Positions 1 through 9,120 of a stretch of 64,000 nt of DNA are shown in pieces (position 1 is the stretch's first letter; the number at the start of each line of letters is the position of its first letter). The DNA lies in assembly GCF_029626235.1 (NCBI RefSeq), contig NZ_JARUBO010000005.1, positions 4,434,501-4,498,500 of the forward strand, written 5' to 3'. The translations under genes and the position numbers were made by a program. A model generated the notes under the pieces. That model was not told the origin of the DNA and did no database searches. It saw nothing but the letters and a program-made list of their open reading frames with translations. This DNA comes from Micromonospora sp. WMMD1120 (lineage in GTDB: Bacteria > Actinomycetota > Actinomycetes > Mycobacteriales > Micromonosporaceae).

Positions 1-230
1 CGGTGGTGCTCTACGTGGTCTCGGTCGGCACGGTGAAGGGCTTCGCGTTCGCCCTGGGCCTGGCCACAGTGCTCGACCTGGTCGTGGTCTTCCTCTTCCG
101 GCACCCGATCATGACGATGTTCGCCCGGACCCGGGCGTTCCTGTCCCCGCGGGTCAGCGGGTTGGGCCGGGCGTTGCCCGCCCGGACCCAGCCGACCCAG
201 CCCCGCAACCCGCGCGCCAAGGAGGCCTGA
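1..230 (+). CDS. secD: Protein translocase subunit SecD, C-terminal end (partial)
   Basis: Only the last 75 or so codons are in the window; the gene begins upstream. The reading frame encodes a hydrophobic stretch (GTVKGFAFALGLATVLDLVVVFLF) that matches the last membrane segments of SecD, followed by a basic, proline-rich cytoplasmic tail. SecD works with SecF in the plasma membrane to help SecYEG-dependent export using the proton gradient. The TGA stop lies one base before the secF start, the usual secDF arrangement. The assignment rests on the sequence character and on SecF next door. Confidence 0.85.
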   Translation, partial: VVLYVVSVGTVKGFAFALGLATVLDLVVVFLFRHPIMTMFARTRAFLSPRVSGLGRALPARTQPTQPRNPRAKEA

Positions 231-231
231 G

Positions 232-1425
232 ATGGCGAGAAACGGTTTGGCGAGCCGTCTCTACAACGGCGAGGCCGGCCTCAACATCGTCGGCCGGCGC
301 AAGCTCTGGTTCAGCGTCGCCGGGCTCCTGGTCCTGATCGCGATCCTCAGCTTCTCGATCCGCGGCTTCAGCCTGGGCATCGAGTTCGCCGGTGGCAACT
401 CGTTCCAGGTGCCGGCGAGCGTCGGCACCCTGGACGACGCCGAGCGGGAGGTCGACGCGGCCCTCGCCGCCCAGAACACCGGCACCGAGGTGGTGACGGC
501 GCAGAAGGTCGGCGGCCCCGGTGGTGACTCCTACGAGCTGCGTACCGGGCAGTTGAGCGCCGAGCAGGCCAACGCGGTCAAGGCGCAGATCGCCGAGGAC
601 CTGGGCATCAACGCCGACCAGATCAGCGGCAACCAGGTCAGCGAGGCGTGGGGTAGCCAGGTCACCGAGCGCGCCCTGCTCGGTCTGGTCATCTTCGTCG
701 CGCTGGTGATGGTCTACCTGATCCTGCGCTTCGAGTGGCGGATGGCGGTCGCCGCCGTCGCCTCGCTGATCATGAACCTGGTTCTCACCGCCGGCATCTA
801 CTCGCTGGTCGGCTTCGAGGTCACCCCGTCGACGATCATCGGCTTCCTCACCATCCTGGGCTTCGCGCTCTACGACGTGGTGGTGGTCTTCGACAAGGTG
901 CAGGAGAACACCCGGGGCATCACCGCCAACAACAACCAGACGTACGGCGAGGCGGCCAACCTGGCCGTCAACCAGAGCCTGATGCGGTCGCTGAACACCT
1001 CGGTGGTGGCCCTGCTGCCGGTCGGTGGCCTGCTCTTCATCGGTGCCGGCCTGCTCGGCGCGGGCACGCTGAAGGACCTCGGCCTGGTGCTGTTCGTCGG
1101 TATGGCGGTGGCGTTCCTGACCTCCATCCTGGTGGCCACGCCGCTGCTGGCCCTGCTGAAGAACTACGACCCGCGGATCCAGGCGCACAACAAGCGCGTC
1201 CTGGCCCGGCGGGGCGCGGTCAGTCGGGGCGAGGTCCCCGCGAAGGGCGCCGCGAGCCCGGCCCCTGCGGCCGCTGCCGACGAGCCGGTCGACCCGGACG
1301 CCGCCGCGCTGGCCGGCGCCGCTCCCAAGGTGGGCGCGCGCCCGGCCGGTAAGCGCCCGACCGGCGCGCGGGGCGGTCGCCCGGGTGGCGGCGGCAACCG
1401 GCCCGGTGGCGCCAAGCGGCGCTGA
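232..1425 (+). CDS. secF: Protein translocase subunit SecF
   Basis: SecF is the partner of SecD in the accessory complex of the Sec translocase. The 397-residue product has a first membrane segment near residues 25-45, an extracytoplasmic domain containing the SecF signature SLGIEFAGGNSF, and then five membrane segments from about residue 140 to 320. The cluster includes GFLTILGFALYDVVVVFDKVQEN, the conserved RND-type SecF region. A tail of about 75 residues rich in Ala, Pro, Gly and Arg follows; such tails are common in actinobacterial SecF. The ATG start is one base after the secD stop, so the two genes are surely co-transcribed. Confidence 0.95.
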   Translation: MARNGLASRLYNGEAGLNIVGRRKLWFSVAGLLVLIAILSFSIRGFSLGIEFAGGNSFQVPASVGTLDDAEREVDAALAAQNTGTEVVTAQKVGGPGGDSYELRTGQLSAEQANAVKAQIAEDLGINADQISGNQVSEAWGSQVTERALLGLVIFVALVMVYLILRFEWRMAVAAVASLIMNLVLTAGIYSLVGFEVTPSTIIGFLTILGFALYDVVVVFDKVQENTRGITANNNQTYGEAANLAVNQSLMRSLNTSVVALLPVGGLLFIGAGLLGAGTLKDLGLVLFVGMAVAFLTSILVATPLLALLKNYDPRIQAHNKRVLARRGAVSRGEVPAKGAASPAPAAAADEPVDPDAAALAGAAPKVGARPAGKRPTGARGGRPGGGGNRPGGAKRR

Positions 1426-1444
1426 CCCGGAACGAACCATCCGG

Positions 1445-1487
1445 ACGGCGTCCGGCATGCTGTCAGAGCAGCACTGCCGGACGCCGT
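1445..1487 (+). terminator. Nested long hairpin between secF and apt
   Basis: Two 13-base arms (1445-1457, acggcgtccggca, and 1475-1487) are perfectly complementary. The loop holds a second small stem (tgctg/cagca). There is no U-tract, as is normal in high-GC actinobacteria. It probably ends secDF transcription. Because it lies only 27 bases before the apt start, a role as an apt leader structure is also possible. Confidence 0.6.
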
Positions 1488-1514
1488 TCGTCGTCGAAGG
1501 GGAGCGAGACAGCC

Positions 1515-2081
1515 GTGACGGAGACCCACAGCACCGCCGCGCGGGGAGACAGCGGCCCGGAGGCCGCCCGACTGGTCGCCAGCCGGGTGCTGGACGTGCC
1601 CGACTTCCCCAAGCCCGGTGTCCTGTTCAAGGACCTGATGCCGCTCTTCGCCGACGCCAAGGTCTTCCGTGAGGTGATCGACGGGATCGTCGCGTACCAC
1701 GGGCGGGACACCTTCGACGTGGTGGTGGGCATCGAGGCGCGCGGGTTCGTGGTGGCGGCGGCCATCGCGTACGCGGCCGAGGTGGGCGTGGTGCCGGTGC
1801 GCAAGGCCGGCAAGCTGCCCCGCCCCGCGCACTCGGTCTCCTACGCGCTGGAGTACGGCGAGGCCACCCTCGAGGTGCACGAGGACGCCTTCACCGCCGG
1901 GCACCGGGTGCTGGTGGTCGACGACGTGCTGGCCACCGGGGGCACCGCCGAGGCGACGCTGGACCTGGTCGAGCGGGCCGGCGGCACTGTCACCGGTTTC
2001 ACGGTCCTGCTGGAGCTGGGCTTCCTGGGTGGGCGTGAGCGACTGGCCCCGCGTCCCGTCCATGCCCTGCTGACTGTTTGA
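1515..2081 (+). CDS. apt: Adenine phosphoribosyltransferase
   Basis: This purine-salvage enzyme makes AMP from adenine and PRPP in the cytoplasm. The 188-residue product has the type I phosphoribosyltransferase fold: the PRPP-binding motif VLVVDDVLATGGTAEA lies near residues 133-148, and the N-terminal DFPKPGVLFKDLMPLF region is typical of Apt. The GTG start at 1515 gives the expected length, with a weak GGGAG about ten bases upstream. The order secD-secF-apt-rel is widely conserved in actinobacteria, which supports the call. Confidence 0.95.
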   Translation: MTETHSTAARGDSGPEAARLVASRVLDVPDFPKPGVLFKDLMPLFADAKVFREVIDGIVAYHGRDTFDVVVGIEARGFVVAAAIAYAAEVGVVPVRKAGKLPRPAHSVSYALEYGEATLEVHEDAFTAGHRVLVVDDVLATGGTAEATLDLVERAGGTVTGFTVLLELGFLGGRERLAPRPVHALLTV

Positions 2082-2250
2082 TCCCCGGCCCGTCGGTCGG
2101 AGTCGGCGCCGACCGTCCGGCGGAGCGGCAGCGGACCGTGCGTGCGGGTAGCATTGCCCTTTGCTGACGTCGGCGTGACCCGTCCGGCGGCGCGAGACCA
2201 GGCCGGCCGAGCTTCGGCTGGCGTGTTTCCGGCGAGCGGTGAGGAGGCCG

Positions 2251-4770
2251 GTGTCCCACGATGTCGTCCCTCCGGCGGAGGGCACGGTGCACCCGACAGG
2301 CGACGCTGACAGCTCGGTGAGCGACCGGACAGGCGACGCGCCGGCCCGGGTGACGGGCACCGGCACCGGCTCCACCGCAGCCCCGGGCGAGGGCGCGCAG
2401 CGCCCGACCGGCGGCGCGGCGCGCACGGAGGCGTCGCCGGGGCTCGACGGGTCCGGGTCGTTCCCGACCGACGCCGGCATCGACCCGTCGCCGAGCGGTG
2501 GGTTCGGGCTGTCCAGCGCGCCCACCGGCCGGCGGGTCCGGGCCCGGTTGGCCCGTTTCAACGCGCCCTGGCAGACCTCACAGGTCAGCGAGGTGCTGGA
2601 GCCGCTGATCGCGAGCCACCGGGACAACCACCCCAAGGCCGACGCCCGGCTGCTCCAGCGCGCCTTCGACACGGCCGCGCGGTGGCACTCCGGGCAGTAC
2701 CGCAAGTCCGGCGACCCCTACATCACCCACCCCCTGGCCGTGGCCACGATCCTGGGCAACCTGGGGATGGACACCACGACGCTGGTCGCGGCGCTGCTGC
2801 ACGACACGATCGAGGACACCGAATACTCGCTCGACCAGATGCGGGCCGACTTCGGTGGCGAGGTCGCCCTGCTGGTCGACGGCGTCACCAAGCTCGACAA
2901 GGTCAAGCTGGGCGACGCGGCCAAGGCTGAGACGATCCGCAAGATGGTCGTCGCGATGGCGAAGGACCCGCGGGTCCTGGTGATCAAGCTCGCCGACCGG
3001 CTGCACAACATGCGCACCCTGACCTTCCTGCCCCGCCCCAAGCAGGAGCAGAAGGCGAAGGAGACGCTGGAGATCCTGGCGCCGCTGGCGCACCGGCTCG
3101 GGATGAACACGATCAAGTGGGAGTTGGAGGACCTCTCCTTCGGCACCCTGTTCCCGAAGCGCTACGAGGAGATCAACCGGCTGATCGGTGAGCACCAGCC
3201 GCAGCGCGAGGCGCTTCTGCGGCAGGTGACGCAGAAGGTGCAGACGGACCTGAAGGCCGCCAAGATCAAGGCGGAGACCACCGGGCGGCCGAAGCACCTC
3301 TACTCGATCTACCAGAAGATGATCGTGCGGGGTCGCGACTTCAACGACATCTACGACCTGGTCGGGGTGCGCATCCTGGTCGACACGGTGCGGGACTGCT
3401 ACGCGGCGCTGGGCGTGATCCACGCCAACTGGCAGCCGGTGCCGGGCCGGTTCAAGGACTACATCGCGATGCCCAAGTTCAACATGTACCAGTCGTTGCA
3501 CACGACTGTCATCGGGCCCACCGGCAAGCCGGTGGAGATGCAGATCCGCACGTACGCGATGCACCGCACCGCGGAGTTCGGCATCGCCGCGCACTGGAAG
3601 TACAAGGAGCACAAGGGCACCCAGATCGTCGGCCCGCCGGCGCACATCGACGAGATGACCTGGCTGCGGCAGTTGCTGGACTGGCAGCGGGAGGCGGCCG
3701 ACCCGAGCGAGTTCCTGGACGCGCTGCGCTTCGACCTGTCCAGCCAGGAGGTGTACGTCTTCACCCCCAAGGGTGACGTCATCCCGCTGCCGACCGGTTC
3801 GACGCCCGTCGACTTCGCGTACGCGGTGCACACCGAGGTCGGGCACAAGTGCATCGGCGCGCGGGTCAACGGCAAGCTGGTGCCGCTGGAGTCGACGCTG
3901 TCCAACGGCGACGTGATCGAGATCTTCACGTCGAAGTCCGAGACGGCCGGCCCGACACAGGACTGGCTGGGCTTCGTCAAGAGCCCGCGCGCCCGCACCA
4001 AGATCCGCCAGTACTTCAACAAGGAGCGGCGCGAGGAGGCGATCGAGGCCGGCAAGGACGCGATCGTCAAGGCGATGCGCAAACAGGGCATGCCGTTGCA
4101 GCGGATGCTCACCTCCGACGCGCTGATGTCGATCGCGCGGGACCTGCACCTGGCGGACGTGGCGTCGCTCTACGCGGCGGTCGGCGACAGCCAGGTCTCC
4201 GCGCAGTCGGTGGTGCAGAAGCTGATGGCCGCGTACGGCGGCGAGGAGGGCGCGGCGGAGGACATCGCCGAGACCGCCGTCGCCACCCGGCCGCCGCGCA
4301 GCCGGCAGAGCAGCAGCGACCCGGGCGTCGTCGTCCGGGGCGTCAGCGACGTCTGGATCAAGTTGGCGCGCTGCTGCACCCCGGTCCCACCGGATTCGGT
4401 GTTCGGCTTCGTCACCCGCTCCGGCGGGGTCAGCGTGCACCGCGACGACTGCGCCAACGCCGAGGACCTGCGGGCCCAGGCCGAGCGGGTGGTCGAGGTG
4501 AGTTGGAAGCTCACGTCCGCGTCCACGTTCCTGGTCGCCATCCAGGTCGAGGCCCTGGACCGGCACAAGCTGCTGGCCGACGTCACCCGGGTGCTCTCCG
4601 ACGAGCGGGTCAACATCCTCTCCGCCACCGTCACCACCACCCGCGACCGGGTCGCGGTGAGCCGGTTCAGCTTCGAGATGGCCGACCCGAAGCACCTGGG
4701 CCACCTGCTGGCAACGGTCCGCAAGGTCGACGGCGTCTTCGACGCCTACCGGGTCACCTCGGGCGCCTGA
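2251..4770 (+). CDS. rel: Bifunctional (p)ppGpp synthetase/hydrolase, RelA/SpoT (Rel) family
   Basis: Rel makes and degrades the stringent-response alarmone (p)ppGpp. From the GTG at 2251 the product has 839 residues. After a disordered N-terminus of about 110 residues come an HD hydrolase domain (HDTIEDT with His184-Asp185), the RelA/SpoT synthetase domain (about 350-465, including [19 protein letters not shown]), a TGS domain (about 498-560), a Cys-Cys segment ([10 protein letters not shown] near 703) and a C-terminal ACT domain (about 758-835). Both catalytic halves look intact. An in-frame GTG at 2239 lies upstream of the AGGAGG (2242-2247), so 2251 is preferred, although its spacing to the ribosome site is short. 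The gene is convergent with the cyclophilin genes. Confidence 0.93.
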   Translation: MSHDVVPPAEGTVHPTGDADSSVSDRTGDAPARVTGTGTGSTAAPGEGAQRPTGGAARTEASPGLDGSGSFPTDAGIDPSPSGGFGLSSAPTGRRVRARLARFNAPWQTSQVSEVLEPLIASHRDNHPKADARLLQRAFDTAARWHSGQYRKSGDPYITHPLAVATILGNLGMDTTTLVAALLHDTIEDTEYSLDQMRADFGGEVALLVDGVTKLDKVKLGDAAKAETIRKMVVAMAKDPRVLVIKLADRLHNMRTLTFLPRPKQEQKAKETLEILAPLAHRLGMNTIKWELEDLSFGTLFPKRYEEINRLIGEHQPQREALLRQVTQKVQTDLKAAKIKAETTGRPKHLYSIYQKMIVRGRDFNDIYDLVGVRILVDTVRDCYAALGVIHANWQPVPGRFKDYIAMPKFNMYQSLHTTVIGPTGKPVEMQIRTYAMHRTAEFGIAAHWKYKEHKGTQIVGPPAHIDEMTWLRQLLDWQREAADPSEFLDALRFDLSSQEVYVFTPKGDVIPLPTGSTPVDFAYAVHTEVGHKCIGARVNGKLVPLESTLSNGDVIEIFTSKSETAGPTQDWLGFVKSPRARTKIRQYFNKERREEAIEAGKDAIVKAMRKQGMPLQRMLTSDALMSIARDLHLADVASLYAAVGDSQVSAQSVVQKLMAAYGGEEGAAEDIAETAVATRPPRSRQSSSDPGVVVRGVSDVWIKLARCCTPVPPDSVFGFVTRSGGVSVHRDDCANAEDLRAQAERVVEVSWKLTSASTFLVAIQVEALDRHKLLADVTRVLSDERVNILSATVTTTRDRVAVSRFSFEMADPKHLGHLLATVRKVDGVFDAYRVTSGA

Positions 4771-4841
4771 GGCCGTCCCCACCGGAAACCGCCTGAGGCC
4801 GTCCACCGGACACCACCCGGGGGCGTACCCCGGAAACAACA

Positions 4842-4868
4842 GCGCCCGCCGGCTCAGCCGGCGGGCGC
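4842..4868. terminator. Bidirectional terminator between rel and the cyclophilin gene
   Basis: A perfect 12-base stem (gcgcccgccggc) with a three-base loop sits in the gap between two convergent genes. It would act on both transcripts. It lies about 70 bases past rel and 20 bases past the cyclophilin stop. Confidence 0.75.
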
Positions 4869-4887
4869 CCGTCGTGCGCGCGGGAGG

Positions 4888-5724
4888 TCAGCCCTGCGGG
4901 TTGCTCATCGTGAGGTCCTTGATGATGACCTCCTTCTTGGGATGGCCACCGCCGGGCTGCGGGGCGAAAGCCCCGTCGTCGCCGGCCTTGGCCACGTCCT
5001 TGACGATGTCCAGACCGCCGGTGACGGTGCCCAGCACCGTGTACGCCGGGTCCAGCGGCGAGTCGCCGTAGACGATGAAGAACTGGCTGCCGGTGCTGCC
5101 CGGCTGGCCGTTGTTGGCCATCGCGATGACACCCTCCGGGTACGGCGGGCGCTTGTCGGTGGGCAGGTTCTCCTCCGCCAGGCGGTAGCTCGGGCCGCCC
5201 TGGCCGTCGGTGGGACGCCACCCGTTGCCGGTGGCGCTGGGGTCACCGCACTGCAACACCTTGATGCCCTCGGTCACCATCCGGTGGCACTTGCTGTTGT
5301 CGAAGAAGTTCTTCTCGGCGAGGTAGGTGAAGCTGCCCGCCGTGCACGGCACCAGCGACCTGTCGACCTTGGCGGTGATCGGACCGAGGTTGGTGTCGAT
5401 CGTCATGGTCTGCACGCCCTTGTTGGACTGCTCGTTGCTCGGCACCCCGACGTCCTTGATCTGCGGGGGCCGCTGGTCCGTGGGCAGCGTGGTGTACGCG
5501 CACTCGGACGCCCCGGCCGCCGCCGTGGTGGTGTCGGGTTTGTCGTCGTCGCCGAGGGACATCGCCAGCCAGACGGTGCCGGCGACCACCAGCACCAGCG
5601 CGGCACCCGCGCTGATGATCGCCGTCGTCTGCCGGCGCTTGCGGGCCTTGGCCGCGCGCTCGGCCATCTCCTTCTCGAGCCGGGCGCGGGCCGCCGCGCG
5701 CTGCCGCTCTCTGGTGGACGTCAC
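4888..5724 (-). CDS. Membrane-anchored cyclophilin-type peptidylprolyl isomerase (copy 1)
   Basis: Cyclophilins catalyse cis-trans isomerisation of prolyl bonds; this one should act outside the membrane. The 278 residues comprise a basic, probably coiled cytoplasmic segment (1-35), one membrane span (about 36-56, IISAGAALVLVVAGTVWLAM), a linker, and a cyclophilin domain (about 100-272). Recognisable core motifs are FFDNSKCHRM, GVIAMANNGQPGSTGSQFFI and YTVLGTVTGGLDIV. The start is the GTG at 5724. The neighbour upstream is a diverged paralogue in the same orientation only 60 bases away, so the pair looks like a tandem duplication transcribed together. Confidence 0.9.
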   Translation of the reverse strand: MTSTRERQRAAARARLEKEMAERAAKARKRRQTTAIISAGAALVLVVAGTVWLAMSLGDDDKPDTTTAAAGASECAYTTLPTDQRPPQIKDVGVPSNEQSNKGVQTMTIDTNLGPITAKVDRSLVPCTAGSFTYLAEKNFFDNSKCHRMVTEGIKVLQCGDPSATGNGWRPTDGQGGPSYRLAEENLPTDKRPPYPEGVIAMANNGQPGSTGSQFFIVYGDSPLDPAYTVLGTVTGGLDIVKDVAKAGDDGAFAPQPGGGHPKKEVIIKDLTMSNPQG

Positions 5725-5784
5725 GCCTGGATCCTCCTGGCTGTCTGCTGCTGAGTGCCGCTTCGGGTGGGTGGGAGCGCCCGG

Positions 5785-6663
5785 TCAGCCGGCGCTCGGG
5801 CTGCTGGCCGGGGCGCCGGAGGCCGACGGCGCGGGCGCCGCGCCGGTGACCGGCTCACCGACCGTCAGGCTCTGGATCGTCACGTCGGTGCTGGGCTTGA
5901 CCTTGGCCCCCGTGCCATTGTCCACGGTCGGGAGGGCGCCGATCTTCTCCACCACGTCCAGGCCGCCGGTCACCCGGCCGATCACCGGGTACTTGGGGTC
6001 GGCGGTGGTGAAGTCCTTGAAGAAGATCAGGAACTGGCTGCCGTTGCTGCCCGGCGGGTTCGAGATCATCGTCACCGTGCCCTTGGGGTACGTCGGCGGC
6101 TGACCGGCGGCCGGGCTGGCCGACGGGGACGGCGCGGTCGGCACCTCCTCGTCGTAGAACGAGTAGGTCGGGCCGCCCAGACCGGTGCCGCTGGGGTCGC
6201 CGCAGCGCAGCGCGCCCTCGGTGGTGATCTCGTGGCACTTCGTGTTGTCGTAGAACGACCGGCTCGCCAGGTGCGCGATGCTCGCGGCGGCGCACGGGGA
6301 GTTGGTCAGGTTCAGCTCCGCGGTGATCGGGCCGCCCTGGTTCGTGGTGACGGTCATCGCCCGGGTGCCGTCGGTGGGCAGGTCCTTGCTCGCGGGCGTG
6401 CCGACGTCCTTGAGGTTGGTGTTGGCCGTCGCGTCCTGCGGCGTCCAGAGGCAGGTCTCCTCGGCCGCCGTGTTCTGCTTCGGGTCCGAGTCGAACGCCC
6501 CGAGCGCCCACGCCGAGCCCGCCACGACCAGGACGAGGATCAGGGCCGCGCCGACGCCGGCCTGGATCTGCCGGCGGCGCCGCGTGGCGGCCGCCCGGCG
6601 AGCCATCTGCCGGTCGAGCTTGGCCCGCGCCAGTTTGCGCTGCCGGTCCCTGCTGGAAGCCAC
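5785..6663 (-). CDS. Membrane-anchored cyclophilin-type peptidylprolyl isomerase (copy 2)
   Basis: The 292-residue product has the same plan as its neighbour: a basic N-terminus (MASSRDRQRKLARAKLDRQM), a membrane span (about 35-55), a linker and an extracytoplasmic cyclophilin domain with FYDNTKCHEI, GTVTMISNPPGSNGSQFLIFF and YPVIGRVTGGLDVVEKI. A Ser/Pro/Ala-rich insert (PSPSASPAAGQPP) interrupts the domain near residue 185, and the C-terminus ends in another Ala/Pro/Ser tail. The core GSQFFI of classic cyclophilins is GSQFLI here, and the paralogue keeps the classic form. Catalytic competence is likely but not proven by the sequence. Confidence 0.88.
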   Translation of the reverse strand: MASSRDRQRKLARAKLDRQMARRAAATRRRRQIQAGVGAALILVLVVAGSAWALGAFDSDPKQNTAAEETCLWTPQDATANTNLKDVGTPASKDLPTDGTRAMTVTTNQGGPITAELNLTNSPCAAASIAHLASRSFYDNTKCHEITTEGALRCGDPSGTGLGGPTYSFYDEEVPTAPSPSASPAAGQPPTYPKGTVTMISNPPGSNGSQFLIFFKDFTTADPKYPVIGRVTGGLDVVEKIGALPTVDNGTGAKVKPSTDVTIQSLTVGEPVTGAAPAPSASGAPASSPSAG

Positions 6664-6935
6664 CCGTGCTCCCCTTTCCGCTACCTGGTCGTCGCCGGCG
6701 GCCGGTCGCCCCGGCCCGTCCGGGCGTCACGTGTGCCGCGCCACATGCCCGCCAGAGTGTACGGCTAGTGACTGGGAATGTGGTGTACGAGGTCCACCCC
6801 GTCCCGAGCAGCGCTTATCGGGAGGTGTCACTGTGTCGCCCGGGGCGTGCGGGACGGGACGGCGCAAAACCCGCGGGGGCCGCCCGTTAGGCTGCTGGAC
6901 AGGACGACAGCAGCTCGACGGAGAGGACAGCGCCC

Positions 6936-7646
6936 GTGCTCGTGGCCGGCTTTCCCGCGGACGCCTTCGGCACCAACTGCTACGTGGTCGCCACCGCGCC
7001 GGGGGAGCAGTGCGTGGTGGTCGACCCCGGCATCGGGGTGCTCGGCCAGCTCGACGCGCTGCTCGCCGAGCACCGCCTGCATCCGGCCGCCGTGCTGCTC
7101 ACCCACGGCCACCTCGACCACACCTTCTCGGTCGCGCCGGTCTGCGGCGCGCGCGGCATCACCGCCTACGTGCACCCCGGCGACCGGGAGATGCTGGCCG
7201 ACCCGTCCAAGGGCCTCTCGGCCGATCTGACGGCGCTCTTCGGTGGTCGGCTCAGCTACACCGAGCCGGAGGACGTGGCGGCGTTGACCGACGGCGCGAC
7301 GCTCACCCTCGCCGGCCTGGAGATCACCGTCGACCACGCCCCGGGCCATACCGGCGGGTCGGTGCTGTTCCGCCTGCCGGGCGCGGGGTCCGACTGGGAG
7401 GCCGACGAGCTGTGCCTCTCCGGTGACGTCCTCTTCGCCGGGTCCATCGGCCGCACCGACCTGCCGGGCGGCAGCATGCCGGCCATGCTGACCAGCCTGC
7501 GCGACAAGATCCTCCCGTTGGCCGACGACACCGTCGTGCTACCGGGCCACGGCCCGGCCACCACCATCGGCCGCGAGCGCGCCAGCAACCCGTACCTCAT
7601 CGAGGTGGCTGGCACGACGCCGGCCGCGCCCACCCGGGGCCTCTAG
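6936..7646 (+). CDS. MBL-fold metallo-hydrolase, glyoxalase II-like
   Basis: A 236-residue metallo-beta-lactamase-fold hydrolase. The zinc motif THGHLDHTF (HxHxDH), the later PGHTGGS, SGDVLFAGSIGRTDLPGG and LPGHGPATTIGRERASNPYL are those of the short, YcbL-like glyoxalase II group. The likely reaction is hydrolysis of a thioester such as S-lactoyl-thiol, but the true substrate (mycothiol derivatives are plausible in actinobacteria) cannot be read from the sequence. The GTG start at 6936 has GGAGAGGA about ten bases upstream. The rel-cyclophilin-MBL-hisS order is typical of actinobacteria. Confidence 0.88.
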   Translation: MLVAGFPADAFGTNCYVVATAPGEQCVVVDPGIGVLGQLDALLAEHRLHPAAVLLTHGHLDHTFSVAPVCGARGITAYVHPGDREMLADPSKGLSADLTALFGGRLSYTEPEDVAALTDGATLTLAGLEITVDHAPGHTGGSVLFRLPGAGSDWEADELCLSGDVLFAGSIGRTDLPGGSMPAMLTSLRDKILPLADDTVVLPGHGPATTIGRERASNPYLIEVAGTTPAAPTRGL

Positions 7647-7720
7647 ATCGTCGTCCGCGCCCTGCGCGCGGACCCTCGACACCGCCGCGCCACCGGCGCG
7701 GAACCGCAAGGAGTACGCCG

Positions 7721-9049
7721 ATGAGCAAGCCCACGCCCATCTCCGGCTTCCCGGAGTGGACCCCCGGCCAGCGGATGATCGAGCAGTTCGTGCTCGACAA
7801 GATCCGGGCCACCTTCGAGCTGTACGGCTTCGCCCCGCTGGAGACCCGCGCCGTGGAGCCGCTGGACCAGTTGCTGCGCAAGGGCGAGACCTCGAAGGAG
7901 GTCTACGTGATCCGCCGGCTGCACGCCGACGCCGAGGGCGGCGGTGGGGACGACCAGTTGGGCCTGCACTTCGACCTGACAGTGCCGTTCGCCCGGTACG
8001 TGCTGGAGAACGCCGGCAAGCTGAGCTTCCCGTTCCGCCGCTACCAGATCCAGAAGGTCTGGCGCGGTGAGCGACCGCAGGAGGGCCGCTACCGGGAGTT
8101 CGTCCAGGCCGACATCGACATCGTCGACCGGGACACGCTGGCCGCGCACCACGAGGCGGAGATGCCGCTGGTCATCGGCGACGCGCTGCGCTCGCTGCCG
8201 ATCCCGCCGGTGACCATCCAGGTCAACAACCGCAAGATCTGGGAGGGCTTCTTCCGGGGTATCGGGGTGACCGACCCGGAGGCCGCGCTGCGCGCCGTCG
8301 ACAAGCTCGACAAGATCGGCCCGGCGAAGGTGACCGACCTGCTGGCGCAGACCGCCGGCGCCACCGAGGCGCAGGCCAAGGCATGCCTGGCGCTGGCCGA
8401 GATCTCCGCCCCGGACGACTCGTTCGCCGACGCCGTCCGGGCGCTCGGGGTGAGCGACCCGCTGCTCGACGAGGGCATCGAGGAACTGGTCCGGGTGGTG
8501 CGGACCGCCGCCGAGCACGCGCCCGGCCTCTGCGTTGCGGACCTGCGCATCGCGCGCGGCCTGGACTACTACACCGGCACCGTCTACGAGACCCAGCTGC
8601 GCGGTTACGAGCGGTTCGGGTCCATCTGCTCCGGCGGCCGGTACGACAACCTGGCCAGCGCCGGAGCCGTCTCGTACCCCGGGGTGGGGATCTCGATCGG
8701 GGTGACCCGGCTGCTCGGGCTGCTCTTCGGCGCGGGGGAGCTGTCGGTCTCGCGGCAGGTGCCGACCGCCGTGCTCGTCGCGGTGACCAGCGAGGAGCAG
8801 CGGACCGCGAGCAACCGGGTGGCCGAGGCGTTGCGGCGACGCGGCGTGCCGACCGAGGTGTCGCCGAGCGCGGCGAAGTTCGGCAAGCAGATCCGCTACG
8901 CCGAGCGGCGCGGCATCCCGTACGTGTGGTTCCCGGGCGTCGACGGCGGGTCGGACGAGGTGAAGGACATCCGCTCCGGTGAGCAGGTCACGGCCGGCGC
9001 GCAGGACTGGATGCCACCGGTGGCGGACCTCAAACCAGCTGTTGGTTGA
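7721..9049 (+). CDS. hisS: Histidine--tRNA ligase
   Basis: A class II aminoacyl-tRNA synthetase that charges tRNA-His. The 442-residue product has the HisRS motif 2 region (KVWRGERPQEGRYREFVQADIDI), the histidine-binding signature RGLDYYTGTVYE, motif 3 (GVGISIGVTRLLGLLF) and a C-terminal anticodon-binding domain (about 345-435). The length is normal for the family. The ATG at 7721 follows AAGGAG (7708-7713) at good spacing. Confidence 0.95.
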   Translation: MSKPTPISGFPEWTPGQRMIEQFVLDKIRATFELYGFAPLETRAVEPLDQLLRKGETSKEVYVIRRLHADAEGGGGDDQLGLHFDLTVPFARYVLENAGKLSFPFRRYQIQKVWRGERPQEGRYREFVQADIDIVDRDTLAAHHEAEMPLVIGDALRSLPIPPVTIQVNNRKIWEGFFRGIGVTDPEAALRAVDKLDKIGPAKVTDLLAQTAGATEAQAKACLALAEISAPDDSFADAVRALGVSDPLLDEGIEELVRVVRTAAEHAPGLCVADLRIARGLDYYTGTVYETQLRGYERFGSICSGGRYDNLASAGAVSYPGVGISIGVTRLLGLLFGAGELSVSRQVPTAVLVAVTSEEQRTASNRVAEALRRRGVPTEVSPSAAKFGKQIRYAERRGIPYVWFPGVDGGSDEVKDIRSGEQVTAGAQDWMPPVADLKPAVG

Positions 9050-9080
9050 GCGTCTCCGCTGGCGTTAACGGCCGTTGGGA

Positions 9081-9111
9081 CCTACGGTAGCGTAAGTTAC
9101 GCCACCGTAGG
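9081..9111. promoter_or_regulatory. Palindromic operator upstream of the desaturase gene
   Basis: The 15-base arms cctacggtagcgtaa (9081-9095) and ttacgccaccgtagg (9097-9111) are complementary at 14 of 15 positions around a single central base. The palindrome runs into the Shine-Dalgarno GGGAG (9110-9114) and ends nine bases before the GTG start. Its size and symmetry fit a dimeric (TetR-type) repressor of fatty-acid desaturation, but no regulator gene lies beside it. Confidence 0.65.
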
Positions 9112-9120
9112 GAGCATTCC

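Noticed and set aside
2578..4839. Long minus-strand open frame (753 codons) across rel
   Set aside because: It mirrors the rel codons in high-GC DNA, has no recognisable domain, and rel itself is clearly coding.
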